A stretch of 64,000 bases of DNA from Apoda limacodes (Eukaryota > Arthropoda > Insecta > Lepidoptera > Limacodidae). Location: assembly GCA_946406115.1 (NCBI GenBank), contig OX291546.1:13323019-13387018 (forward strand), written 5' to 3'. The notes below the pieces were generated by a model. That model saw only the letters and a list, made by a program, of their open reading frames with translations. It was not told the DNA's origin and did no database searches. Shown in pieces: positions 23,701 through 34,100 of this stretch. The position numbers and the translations under genes were made by a program. How positions within the stretch are numbered: the stretch's first letter is position 1; each line of letters begins with the position of its first letter.

Positions 23701-24832
23701 CAAATGCACTTACTTACATACAAATTTGCCCATTCCCCTTTATTTTTTGGAAAAATCATAAGAATGTAAAAGAAATTATGTTAAGTTTTGAAGAAAATGA
23801 CAATTCTCAGACTCGTTTTTTAGGAAGTCTCGCCTTTCAAAATCCATCATGCGAAAATCGTACAATTTTTTCGCGTCTACAACATGTAGGTATTGTAGGT
23901 ACTTTCCAATGACTAAAAATAGCTTGCAGTTTGGATGCACCAAGCAGAATCTGTTTTTTAATTTCCTCGACTTTACTCTATAAGCAAATCGTTTGTTGCA
24001 GGTCACAAAAGCCTATAGCTTTCACAGCTATGAATTTCACAAATATAACACTGGTCACTTACTCTGGGGTGAGCTATTTATAATATTCTATAGGAATAGC
24101 CTCATATAAAATTTCAATATAAATAAAATAACATTCGTAGTACATTATGGTACAATGAGCTAGGCTGCTCATTACAGACGAGGTTGTGGGCTGCAGCCTC
24201 ACCCGAAGTTGAGGGCCAAATTCAGCCTAGTGTGTATTAAGCAGAGCTCACGAGTGTCATACGACTGTTTTCAACACCTTATTTTCTTCCTTATTTGTCT
24301 GTCATCCTTATTTTCTTTTCTACTCATTCTTACAATCTATCTTTAATAAATAAAAGAATAAACTGACTGACTGACTGAATAAGCACAACTCGAGTTTGGA
24401 TGCTTGTATGGAAATCCAGATTTTTTGGAGATCAATGTATAAAAATTGGTATTTGGCCTTAAGGTTGATAATTAAGATTGACATGTCTTTTGGAAAATCA
24501 TTGCCTAGAAAGCAAAATAGGGGATGAAAATTGGTATGAGAATCCCAATATTTTTTCATTCAAAACCATAAACAATTTAAAGCTGCCTTTTGTTTAATGT
24601 CCAGGCGGACGAAGTATCGGTAATAAGCTAGTATTTAGATAAAAAATATTCTATAAATCATCGCAACGAAATATAATTAGTTATATAATACCTGAATATA
24701 AATCCTCCTCTTTTAAGTTGGAAAAAGAATAATTAATATTAGGTACCTATTTCAATTATTTTTTCTTTGCAGATTCTATATAGATCTTATTCATATTTCA
24801 CTTTGTTATACACTATGTACAATGACAATTAA
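8773..24832 (+). CDS. Insect odorant receptor (seven-TM OR family), nine exons
   Basis: This is a ligand-binding odorant receptor subunit, which in insects forms cation channels with Orco in the dendrites of olfactory neurons. Exons by hand: 8773-9043, 9830-9982, 10727-10912, 18613-18796, 19375-19471, 19548-19649, 20203-20291, 20822-20921 and 24773-24832. All borders are GT/AG, all phases agree, and they total 414 codons including the stop, the usual size for the family. Family marks include an N-terminal MSEITLATAKREID start with a TM segment, a membrane stretch with SSDLLFSGMASHIGMLLRIL, the late KWYRMDSRCRRALLLLIK segment, and a short last exon ending SYSYFTLLYTMYNDN. The first exon could instead end at 9033 (next donor upstream). 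Exon 8 is the least certain because its donor (GT at 20922) is weak, but its phase links exons 7 and 9. Intron 3 is 7.7 kb and full of transposons. The ligand cannot be predicted. Confidence 0.88.
9220..9505 (-). mobile_element. Family B non-LTR 3' fragment in OR intron 1
   Basis: On the minus strand this decayed fragment reads like the C terminus of the intact element at 53497-57135 (TVRFERKFLPRTIGSWNELPAKVFS). It also keeps the region coding for the QAS end and the 3' UTR piece with cgcctg. It is 5'-truncated and frameshifted. Confidence 0.85.
9548..9793 (+). mobile_element. RTE-like non-LTR 3' fragment in OR intron 1
   Basis: Broken frames give LKWQWA, VLEWRPRI, KRSVGRPPTR and DDLVRAAGSRW, then GEAYV and QWTSSG. 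This is the C-terminal end of a very common lepidopteran endonuclease/reverse transcriptase family usually placed near RTE. The fragment ends only about 37 bases before OR exon 2, so it lies close to the likely branch-point region of that intron. Confidence 0.8.
10009..10342. mobile_element. MITE with about 65-bp inverted ends, just 3' of OR exon 2
   Basis: The left end (aaaattatattttatttcc, then ctacttaagacattatatat) returns as its reverse complement at 10268-10342. There is no coding capacity. The centre has tttcgacag and gcgagatag motifs. It begins 27 bases after the exon 2 splice donor. No clear target duplication was found. Confidence 0.8.
11405..11768. mobile_element. PIF/Harbinger-type MITE with TTA target duplication
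   Basis: The ends are agcctcagtcacac on the left and the near-perfect reverse complement gtgtgaccgaggct on the right, flanked by TTA at 11402-11404 and 11769-11771. A 3-bp TTA/TAA duplication with roughly 14-bp terminal repeats is the signature of PIF/Harbinger elements. Sub-terminal tagctgctattt repeats also recur inverted near the right end. The element is 364 bp long and has no reading frame. Confidence 0.82.
12480..12815. repeat. Dispersed non-coding lepidopteran repeat
   Basis: It starts with tactaatattataaagtgg and gattgtttgtttgtatttt, then ctccgaaactactagaccga, and ends near gggcgaagccgctggcag. This arrangement is widespread in moth and butterfly genomes. It has no reading frame and no visible terminal repeats, so the class (Helitron-like or SINE-like) is left open. 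Confidence 0.6.
12833..13345 (-). mobile_element. 5'-end fragment of family B non-LTR element
   Basis: Read on the minus strand, this matches the 5' region of the intact element (about 53550-54170). Matching landmarks include gcgagtact, cgctgcgcggacagcgg, ccctgggttcgggaacc, gactactacttcagagac and gagttttatcagcgg, reaching roughly the first 20 codons of its coding frame. The rest of the reverse transcriptase and the 3' end are absent, the opposite of ordinary 5' truncation. Confidence 0.85.
13668..13832. mobile_element. Short MITE with about 40-bp terminal inverted repeats
   Basis: The left end agcccctaaagcagactta with gacagaacatt and the right end taagtctgctttaggggct are reverse complements with few mismatches over about 40 bases. 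The unit is 165 bp long and non-coding, in OR intron 3. No target duplication was clear. Confidence 0.8.
15388..15622. mobile_element. MITE with about 19-bp terminal inverted repeats
   Basis: The left end gaaattaggtagtgtgatt pairs with the right end aatcacactacctaattcc. The interior is AT-rich, with a second inverted pair (aaatctcagat and atctgagat). It is non-coding and lies in OR intron 3. Confidence 0.75.
16259..16405. mobile_element. Short MITE with about 45-bp inverted ends
   Basis: The left arm (taattacttatttccaaaa, then tctgatttaaattacagtt) is repeated inverted at 16360-16405. The unit is about 147 bp long, lies in OR intron 3 and has no reading frame. Confidence 0.75.
17051..18435. 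mobile_element. 1.4-kb foldback element with about 400-bp inverted arms
   Basis: The left arm (17051-17470) is the diverged inverse of the right arm (17990-18435). Landmark pairs are ccattgcattaaaccttacc with ggtaaggtttaatgcaacgg, and the segments around gccatcaacctgacag, atgaatatat, ctgatagatcc and ccaaccttggcag with their complements. The spacer of about 520 bases is AT-rich and non-coding. The arms differ by many substitutions, so it is old. A 3-base CGT borders both ends, which is too short to prove a target duplication. It lies in OR intron 3, 178 bases before exon 4. Confidence 0.88.
19145..19248. repeat. Two-copy tandem repeat, 57-bp period
   Basis: The segment gcctcttttcaccaacc through gcgtgacaggtggtgag is repeated at 19202-19248 with one mismatch. 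It lies in OR intron 4. Related caccactggtgg-like motifs nearby suggest it belongs to a small repeat-derived block. Confidence 0.8.
22291..22905. mobile_element. MITE-like unit with about 25-bp inverted ends
   Basis: The left end gtgtaagggacatcgtgac is mirrored by gtcacgatgtcccttacac at 22879-22897. Inside, at about 22598-22620, is a perfect palindrome, cactgacctctagaggtcag plus tg. It has no credible gene and lies in OR intron 8. The boundaries are approximate and no target duplication was found. Confidence 0.65.
24325..24632 (+). repeat. Dispersed repeat ending agctagt, copy in OR intron 8
   Basis: This shares gaaaatcattgcctag, tgaaaattggtatgag and aatcccaatattttttc with the copy at about 33715-33962. 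Inverted remnants lie at about 51455-51600 and 52395-52470. It ends with gcggacgaag followed by agctagt, a common lepidopteran tail. It is non-coding and ends about 140 bases before the last OR exon. Confidence 0.65.
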
Positions 24833-24837
24833 AATAT

Positions 24838-24843
24838 AATAAA
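24838..24843 (+). terminator. Putative polyadenylation signal of the OR gene
   Basis: AATAAA lies six bases after the TAA stop at 24830-24832, and more AATAAA motifs follow within 20 bases. It fits as the 3' end signal, though the AT-rich context makes chance likely. Confidence 0.4.
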
Positions 24844-25246
24844 ATAAAATAAATAATTAACAGTGATTTCAGTATTAGTTAAACTTTATTATATATAAGT
24901 AACTATAGTATAATGGAATAAATTATAACATTGAGCACATCTCTTTAAAATTGTTTTCAAACTACTTATGAACTTAACTTATTTATTTTTAGAATATAGG
25001 TAGTCATAAATCTAGATTTTTATGGAAAATTATCATTATAGGTAAACTGTTTAAAAAATTTAATGTATTATACTATTATATTGATGAAAATATTGTTTAA
25101 ATCTAGTATAACTACAATATTTCATACTTTTTAGACAAAAAAAGTTTGCCATATTCGGCGCATTATAAAGTAGGAACATTGTATGTAAAAATAATTACTT
25201 AGAATATTTTATAGGCACCAAATATAAACGTCATGATAAGTGACTA

Positions 25247-26170
25247 TATGTTTTATTTACTCTGTAATCCTGCTATGACATATATGTATTATAAGAATTC
25301 AAATCTTTTTACACAAATCAATATTTTTCGATGACAAACCGGTTTTTACCTACCTATACCGCCTGCGGTTTTGGAACGGTTGAGCACAAAAGAGAATTAG
25401 GTTGCATTTATACATAACTAACTTTTGCCCGCGGTTCCACCTTCTCTATATTCAGTTATCGGTATTGGATTACAACGGAAACTTAGCAAAAATCCGACTA
25501 ACGATTGACGTTTTCAAGTACCCTACGTCTTTCCCCGGGACTCAAACTATCTCCAAGCCAAATTTGCTCGCGGTTCCACACACCCTTTTTTTCTGAACTG
25601 ACTACTGTAAGCTGCTGATGCAGCCATTACTACTCTACATATAGCCTTGGCTTGGGTTGTCGCTCTTGGGGTCGACCGGCGTGAGCTCGAGGTTAGTCAG
25701 CGCCAGGAGGGGAGTTCCCCGTTACGCGGTTGCGATTGCGATTGGTGGGGGCGAGATGCGCCCCGGTACTTTTTGATACTTCGTGTATGTAGTGGGTCCG
25801 TGCGTTCCCCGACGAACCCGGGGACGTCGGCGTCTTGTGAGGGGGTCCCTATTAGGGGAGGTCGTCGAGACTAGTCTAGTTGGCGAGATCGGCGTCCGGG
25901 GCCGCCTAACATTAGTTTTTCGACCGTGCTGTGGTCGATTGAGGGAATGGTAGCTTGTGGATTGCACAATTAATCGGTCCGGGTCAGACACCCGCCCTAA
26001 ATTCCGTTATCGGTGTAGGATTTAAACGGAAACTCCTCAATATTTAAAAACCGACTCAAACTTGACGTTTTCAAGTAGCTTATGACCTTTCTCGGGATAT
26101 TTCATCTTAATCTGTACAGCGGTTTAAGAGCAAAGAAGTAACAGACAGACAGACAAACTATTTACTATAA
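25247..26170. repeat. Dispersed repeat copy 2, interrupted by a retrotransposon
   Basis: Bases 25247-25585 match window bases 1-330, and after the insertion at 25586-25987 the repeat resumes (ccctaaattccgttatc). It then runs into a tail with acagacagacagac and ataatattagtatg near 26140-26170, the 3' end typical of RTE-related repeats and SINEs in Lepidoptera. Similar tails lie at 28745-28865. Confidence 0.75.
25586..25987 (-). mobile_element. 5'-truncated copy of family A (Jockey) element, nested in a repeat
   Basis: On the minus strand this matches the last part of ORF2 plus the 3' UTR of the element at 1350-7011, with internal deletions. The short T run at 25586-25592 is its poly-A tail. 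acaccc occurs at 25580-25585 and 25988-25993, consistent with a 6-base target duplication. The uninterrupted copy at the window start shows the site without the insert. Confidence 0.85.
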
Positions 26171-26902
26171 TATTAGTATGTATAGTATGGAATAGCTGGC
26201 CTGGCAGACGTTTCTTCGACTTGATCCCTGGTATCGTCACTACTTATTTCACAGCTTACTTACTTTATGTAAAAAATAATAAGCTGGCCAGATCACATAG
26301 CTATATGAATAAAAAAATCGGATTATTAAAAAGCGTGAGAAGGACATAAACGGATAGACAGACAGAGAGACGGACCCATGATAAGATGCCGAGTTACTCT
26401 ATAGTACAGGCATGCTAGAATTGAATTGACATATATGTAACAGGGGATGCAGGTATTAAATCCGCCGCATTGGGTATACTTCGCACTGCCGCAGTCGAAA
26501 GCCCTTTTATTTTATGACCTGCCATCGTCGTCATACGTCTATCACATCAGCCGACAGACATCCACTGCTGAACATAGAACTCGCCTAAGTCTCTGCCGCC
26601 TGTAACCTACAACTCCCCGCAAACTTCATACGATTATCCGTTCATCTGGCAGATGGCCACCCCACGCTGCACTTTCCGGTTCATGGCTACCACTCGCGAA
26701 CCTTTTTAAAGGGATAGACTTCACGCAATACATAATTTACATTAAAAATTTCTACAGAACCTTCTGCCATGAGTATCAAGACACGCGCTTGAACAGTTTT
26801 TTGTTTTATATTATTTTAAATCTATTCAAACCTTCAAACGACAGGTATTCTATTTGACAGAATAATTCAAGAAGCTTATATGAATGCTGATGATGAAGCT
26901 TA

Positions 26903-27344
26903 GGCCGAGCGCGCATCACGATTTTGTGTCGTGCGATAATAATGCGCAGAAATATAGCATATAGATTTGACATGGCAGTGCGCGCATATACGACATGAAA
27001 ATCGCAGCGATTTTTATATTGTGATTTGTCACATTTTGCCACCATGGCTTGCGACGCGATTGTCGCAAAACTAATTGCAACATGTGTAGTTGTATAGACT
27101 CGCGCGCACTGCGATAATTAAATCGCAGGGCGCGGCGCCTAAAATAAACCTTTTAGCTGTAAAAGGATGGGTCCAGTATTGACGAATTCTTTTTTTCTTT
27201 CTCCATTTCTTACGAAGTCCATGTTGAGAATAAACTATCTGACGACTTTTTAATCACAGTGCGCGTAGTAAATTTTCTGCGAAATTTTACAGCCTGATTT
27301 TAAAATCGTGTCGCAAAGAAACAAATCGTGATGCGGGCTCGGCC
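26903..27344. mobile_element. PIF/Harbinger-type MITE, second family, with TTA target duplication
   Basis: The left end ggccgagcgcgcatcacgat mirrors the right end atcgtgatgcgggctcggcc, and TTA flanks both sides (26900-26902 and 27345-27347). The unit is 442 bp long and rich in tcgc/gcga motifs, which gives it more CG than its surroundings. It has no gene. Confidence 0.85.
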
Positions 27345-27347
27345 TTA

Positions 27348-28969
27348 ACTCGCCCGAGTTGTACTGCTTTTTTATTTGTTTTTTACTTTATATTTATTCT
27401 GTAGTCTTTATTTTCTACGAATACGGATAGGCATAAGTAAACATAACCTAATAAGCAAAATAACGTGAGAAGAGTAGGTACCTATTTCGGTGAAATTCTA
27501 TATTGCTCCCTACGAATCCCAGGAACCATTTAATAAAAAAAATACCGACATCACAAACATATTTTAAATTTAGCACAAGACCTCAAGTGAAATTTTGTCC
27601 TAGATTCTTGAAGTTATGGCAGATAGTGGGCAGAAGTACTAATAATCAGAGGCCGCGCAAAAATGGAGTTTACCCTTTTAAAGCAAACTGTCAGTTAAAC
27701 ATCGCCCACAAACACTTAGTTTATGTGCCACAAAAACTAGTGAAAGCATACAAAATAGAATTGACCAAACAAAAAAGTTAATTTGGAAATATACTTTTAT
27801 GTCGTATTTTAGACAAATATATTCGTATTCGTGATATTAATATTTATTACATTACAGATAGTAATATTAAAAATGAGACAATATGTGAAATATAAACATG
27901 ACTGTCATAATTGTACTAGCAATGTACTAGATTCGGTAAGTATTACGATAATTTTTCACTATATTAGTCAATATAGTTAGGTAGGTGACACCACCTTGTA
28001 TTTCGTGATGCTCTTTGCACGAACATTGTATATATACCCATGGATATCTTCGTTTTAAGAGATGTAGCCACGGTCCACCCTCCTGCCGGGGCGCGTCACA
28101 TCACCTTCGAAGGAAACCGCAATTCTTGCATTATTGTATATTTTGTGGTTTCGTAACCAAAAGGAAACATGGAGTCCTAATGCTGTTAGTCTGTCGTACC
28201 AATTTTGTCACGAGTGTTCCATCTCACAAACGGAATGAGCCGCAGATCTTAAATTTTAATAATTTGTGTAGAATATAAACCCACAACCGAATATTGAATC
28301 TCAAATTAAAATAATTCCTATTTCAAAATGGGACCCATACATAAAAAGGAGCTGATCTTTTTCCTATCCTAGCATGTAGGGTAGCGTTGCCAGATTTTTT
28401 TTTTGCCAAGTCGCGATTTAGGAACTTTTTGAGTGAAAAAAGCGAGATTCTTTTGTCGAAAGCGGGACATAGTAAAAAAACGTATATAATCAAAAGTTTT
28501 TGAATATTTATCTTTTTATTTCAGTTCAAATAACGTTTACGTGACAATAATCTACCTACCTAGTAAAAATATCCATAGAAAATGTATTTTAATAAAAATA
28601 TGATATTTTAAATCCGATTAAGGTTATAGTTGAGTCAGTACGCTGCACGCACGGTCGAGTTATTCCTAAAAATCGGGATTGAGCCTGTCCGCGCGGGACA
28701 TTTAAATTTGATTTAAAAATCGGGACGTCCCGCCAAAATCGGGACGTCTAGCTATCTCCGTGCAAAATTTCATCTTAATCGGTACAATGGTTTAAGCGTG
28801 AAGAGGTAACAGACAGACAGGCAAATAGACAGAGTTAGTTCCGCATTTATAATACTAGTATGTATTTAAATAACATTCCCCCTGCCAAATGCTAACTCTC
28901 TTACTATAGTTCCTCATGAATGGCAATGGGGATGTTTTATTCTGTTCCAGGTCTTTTACCGCTTATAAC
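27348..28969. other. Spacer with decayed repeats
   Basis: No host gene was recognised. At about 28381-28750 a repeat begins gtagcgttgccagattt and later reads aaaatcgggacgtcccgcc, which resembles lepidopteran elements ending in ctggcaac; its right end is cut off. It runs into a tail at 28745-28865 with taacagacagacaggc and ataatactagtatg. The small open frames at 27503 and 28015 have no recognisable domain. Confidence 0.5.
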
Positions 28970-29950
28970 TTTAAGGGGGCCCCCAACGCGCATATACATT
29001 TGCTTTATAATATCGACAATGTTAATCTCACAGAGAGCTCATTTTTCTGTGGCAAAAATACATTATAGATAGGTGAAGCTTAGCTAAAAGTGGAAAATAT
29101 TTGTTTTCAACTCGACCAGCTCGAAAAGGATAGTTTTGCTGTTCAAATTCAGTGAGCAAAATCGAATTTTGCTTTCTAATGAGGCAAAGTAATTCACTGT
29201 TCGAACATTGACTTTTGGAATTAACCCAATGATGAAAAAAAATACAATACAATGACTGGTCAGAAACAAATTTCGAGACAAATACTAATAAATAATTTTA
29301 ATTAAGAATATAACTACATAGCATTTTTTCGTTTTTAAGTGAGTTTTTTTAAATTATTAGTATTATTAAAAGTTTACAGCTAACTTAAAAAATATCATAC
29401 GTTGTTTTGATAGCAATGGCAGAGGTTGTAGTAGGTACAATTCCGAACGCAACCTCAATTTTTTTAAAAAAAACAAAGTATATATTTTTCTGGATGGTGT
29501 GGTGAAAAGTTTTAGGTTGGACGCGTGAGCAAATTTTTTCGGTCTCGTGCCTTTGAATCCCTCGCTATGCTCAGTAGTCTATTTTGAAATAACTCGCTAC
29601 GCTCGTGATTTAATTCTAGCCTACTTCGCTAGCTCAGGATTTAAAGTCGGCACTTCTACAACAAACAACTTGTATAACAAACAACTATTTTATTTTATTT
29701 CATGAAATAAAATATGTTCCCACTACTAGTTGATAAGGAGTTCTGAATTAAAAATAGAAAAACGAGAGGTCCGGCCGTTATTTTTTTAAAGCAATGTTTT
29801 AACAGATATCTTAAAACAAATACAGTAACTTACTAGTTAAAGTATGTGGAAAGCCATGTTAATTATTCCAGTCCAAAACTTGCAATAGGACAGTAGAATT
29901 GATTTTAAAAACGAGCAAGCAAAAAACTGCACATTCACGTGGGGCAGCCT
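28970..29950 (+). pseudogene. Decayed duplicate of the 3' part of the OR locus
   Basis: Bases 28970-29098 match OR intron 7 (about 20425-20560), sharing tatacatttgcttta and aatctcacagagagct. Bases 29695-29950 match 20640-20900, sharing cagatatcttaaaacaaata and cagtaacttactag. The second block covers the acceptor and coding part of OR exon 8, but the copy has base changes and deletions that ruin the frame and the AG acceptor. About 600 extra bases separate the two blocks. This looks like a relic of a duplicated receptor gene; a shared transposon is the alternative. Confidence 0.65.
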
Positions 29951-29990
29951 TAAAGCTTCATTCAAACTAAGGCACGCGATTCCGCGCTAT

Positions 29991-30633
29991 GGTTATGGTG
30001 TCATCAATTTTTTGTATGGGATTTAAAATTTTTTTTTTTCAGAAACACATCGTGTGGGGTATTAAATGAAAGCGCTTGGTGAGCCGGTTCTAAAAATATA
30101 CCACACTATTACCATTGGGCTACTTTGTTTCTTAAAATCCAAAAAGTATTTTCAAAACATACCAAGTTTGGGCCCTTCCAGGTAGAAGACAGCTCAGTAT
30201 TTTTCTCTTATTTATACCTTAAATGATAGTTTATATCCTCTTTTTTAACTCCCTGAAAGCAATTTGAAAAATATTAAATTTTTTTTTTTTTTTTAATTTT
30301 TAAATACACTTAAATAACACCAGTAAACAGAAGAAGCAGGGTACACATAAAGTCTCATAAAGATCTGAAGTTTAAGGAACCGTCTCACATTGCAATATTA
30401 AAAAATTAAAAAAAATAGAAAATTTTTATATTTTCCAAATTGCTTTCAAGGGGTTAAAAATGAGGATATAAACTATCATTTAAGGTATATATTAGAGAAA
30501 AATACTGAGCCGTCTTCTACCTGGAGGGGCCAAAATTTGGTATGTTTTGAAAATACTTTTTGGATTTTCAGAAAAAAAGTAGCACACGATGGGTTTCTGA
30601 AAAAAAAAAATTTAAATCCCAGACATCATAACC
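29991..30633. mobile_element. Foldback element with 230-300-bp inverted arms
   Basis: The left arm (29991-30297) and right arm (30405-30633) are reverse complements with high identity. Shared segments are aaaagtattttcaaaacata, aggtagaagac and ccttaaatgatagtttatat. The left arm holds about 70 bases that the right lacks. A run of about 15 C bases follows the right arm. There is no reading frame. Confidence 0.88.
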
Positions 30634-30997
30634 AACCCCCCCCCCCCCCCTAAGGGAAATAAATATTTGAGGAACTGCGGGTCCAAATTATTGTTTTGCT
30701 CTAAAGTACCTATGTGCCAAACGGCTAAACTCTACATCGATTTGCAGGTTTTAGGCGAAATTGCCGTTGTACACCTGCCACTATTATTTCTTCAACGCAT
30801 TCTGTAACAACGTGTAATCTAACGACGCATATTTGACTTGCTTCTTAATTATTAATTATTCTACGTACACATAGCCATTTATTTTATGTTAAAAAATCGT
30901 GTAAAGTCATAACTTAGATGTGTTATAATTTTTCACCATATAAAAATGTTTCCTATTTGCTAACTAGATTGCGTTGGCGTCGAATTAGATCGCGCTA

Positions 30998-31069
30998 TGG
31001 TTTCGTTCACAAAAAGTGATGTTATAGTATAGCGTTCACGCAGACGACGTCGCGGGCAGCAGCTAGTTA
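30998..31069 (+). repeat. Tail of a dispersed repeat
   Basis: cgcagacgacgtcgcgggca followed by gcagctagtta matches the usual end of a lepidopteran non-coding repeat seen elsewhere in the window (ends agctagt). It lies about 100 bases upstream of the TRP-like gene start. Confidence 0.45.
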
Positions 31070-31173
31070 CAATTAATATATTCCTTTAGTTAAGTATCTA
31101 CCTCATTCAGATTTTTAATTGTCGAAACCTCTAAATATAGTTAAAAATCTTTAAATAGTCTGAGGAAGAGTGT

Positions 31174-34100
31174 ATGCCATTTAATGCAAAACTAATTCAC
31201 CTGCCAAGACTACAACCACAAGAGATAGAGTTCTTAAAGCTAGTAGTTGAAGACAACGTAAACGCCCTGCGACAATATTTAGATGACCATCTCGGATTGA
31301 ACATCAACTGTATCAATTTTCAGGTAAGTAAATTATAAAAATCAAAGTTCAAATTCGCACAGCTTGCAATAGAGCAAAGTGCTTGGAGTGTCTCTCTGAG
31401 GATCGTATCCGAAATGAGGAGGATGAAGAAGAAAACTAAAGTCACCCACATAGTTCCCAAATCATTAAGCTAAAAACATTAGGTTGGTCACATCTTACGG
31501 AGGACCATGGCTGCTGAAGCAGACTTGACCTAGAGAGGATACCACGTACCGAAAGACAAAGCGTGGGACGCCCTCCAGTCCTGTGGAACGATGGGTTTTA
31601 AAGGGTGGTAGGCCAGTGGTAGCTGGATATAGACGGCTAAATGGCGCGCCATGGACAAGGCCATTCAGCAGTGGACCATAGCAGGCTAAGGTAAAATCAT
31701 AAAAACATCATCATTTAAATCAGTGTTAATATTCTGTATAATTTTAAATTTTTAAACAATAAATTTACCTTAACCTTTTTTTCCTGATTAAATCAAGCCT
31801 TTTTTACTTAGGGCATATCCGCATTACATTTAGCCGTGCAAAACCGTTCCGAAGCGATGGTAGAGTTTCTGCTAAATATACCCAATATAGAAATAGCTGA
31901 CACAGTGCTGCATGCTGTACGAAGCAATAATTTAAGAATTTTAGGTAAAGTAAAGTGCTTAAAAATATATTGCCTAGTTTATAATAATATAAAAATGTAC
32001 AATAAGTTGCAATATTTCTAGTAATCCTACTGGAAGCTCAAAAAAAGATATCGCCGGGGTTAGAATTCGCTGGTGCAACGCATTCAACCGACTTCCCAGA
32101 ACACGTGACACCCCTGATCCTTGCCGCTCAGTCGGGGCACTACGAAGCTGTAACCCTGCTGGTTTCTAGAGGACACACTATTCCACATCCTCATCCACCT
32201 AGTTGCCCTTGTATCGACTGCAGGTTTTTTATATTTTTTTAATTGGCTTCATATTTATCGCTAGTAGGATAAATATTCTGGATGCTTATTTTGTCACCGA
32301 CTTAAGTAGTAATAGTACATTCTGTATTAAGGGTGGTAAGAAGAAAATTACTAACGATAGGCTATTTAGAAGCCTAAGGCCGAAGGCTTTATTGACTCGA
32401 GTTTGAAGATTCCGTACCGCCCGTGTTACACACAATGTCTTTATCACATTTGCATAAAAATGTAAGATGAATAAATAAATAAACTCACAAAACGGAACAA
32501 TTTAAAATGAGTCACGTCTTAAGCAGACAGTTAATTATTTGGTATGTTTTAATTTCTGTTTATTTCTCAATGTTTTTGCAGTCGGGTTTTTATTTTCTTA
32601 ATTATTTATGATTATTCATAGCGTTTTAGTTGTATTTTTTTCCAATTTTTTTTTTACTAGCGCTTGACAATTTTATTATGTGTGTTATATATTTTCGGAC
32701 TCGCCTTTTAAAGTCCTTTATTTTGATACTCAACTCGATGATTTAAAAAAAAAAAATTAGCCCGCACATCAAAGTAGATAAAATCCGCCATTTTGAAGAA
32801 TTTCATAACTCTCACAATTAAGACGAATCTAACGAGGTCTCTCAAGCTAAAAGCCATCAAGCCATATAAGCAACAGAGCGTAACATAAAGCTTATTACAA
32901 AACTGCAATTGTTATCAAAGTCGTTACGAATTGAGTTACCACTATGGCCACGTCCATAACCTTTTATTTATTTTTAAACATTTTATATTATTTAGACACT
33001 GCCAAGCCCATGAAGACCCTCTGCACGCGAGCAGCACTCGGCTGTCAGTGTACCGCGCCATTGCATCTCCAGCATACCTGGTGCACGTATGCTCTGACCC
33101 GATCTTAGCGGCGTTCCACCTCAGTGGAGAGCTGGAAGCTAATGCTGCCGCAAGCCGACAGCTGGCTGCCGCCTACTTACAACTCAGGGATGACGTCAGC
33201 GCTTTCGCTGTTGAACTCATAGGTCCACTTTACAAGTTTAATGTTCCATGACATCAATCTCCATAAAAATAGCTTTTTATAAAAGTCGCATATACTTTGT
33301 GGGAAATGAAACTTCTAGACCGCCTCAGGCAAGCCTTAGCAATGATCAGAAGCGGCGATAGCTATATTAAAAACGTTATTACAAGTGCAGATGATTCGTC
33401 AAGGTTTCATAAAAATAAAGATATATTTTATTTGGTTGGATAATTGGTTTATATAATATATCGCCTTTAGATATGCATACTTAGCTTTGCGGTTTCTTTC
33501 TTTGAGACGTTTTCCATCTACATTATGAGCGCAAGCGTTTATCCCGCTGTGTACGATTCAATTTTAAAGGTACTTGTGACCTGTATCTAAGCTTAAATTT
33601 ATAATATATATGAAATAATGAAATGACTCAGTGATACCTGTATCAACGCACAGCCCAAACTACTATGTCAGTTTTCTTTTGTAACTTAGGCTAACTCTAA
33701 GAAAGGATTTGCAAAATTCATCTCCTGAGGAGGTAGAACGGGGTTTGGAAAGTTGTATGAAAATCTGTCTCTTTTTAGGCTAAATTCATAATAATTGACC
33801 TTAAGATTTAAATTCAAGTTTGCCGTAGCTCATCGGTTTTGGAAAATCCTTCCCTAGAGGGCAAAATGGAGATAAAAATTGCATGAGGATCCCAATATTT
33901 TTCTAAAACCATAAACGGTTAAAAGCTTTATTTTTTTTAAAAAATCCACGCGGACGAATTAGCTGGTATAAGCTTATCTAAAACATTCATACAGGGTAGG
34001 CAGAATCCTAAAACTTACACTTGATTTGATCCTGGCACGCTTCTTATGCTTTATCAACTCTCATCAGTTAAGTAATCAAAAACACGTTCGACGGGTAATC

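Noticed and set aside
27503..28278. Two 87-92-codon open frames in the spacer
   Set aside because: No domain, no plausible splice partners and no codon pattern distinguishing them from chance frames.
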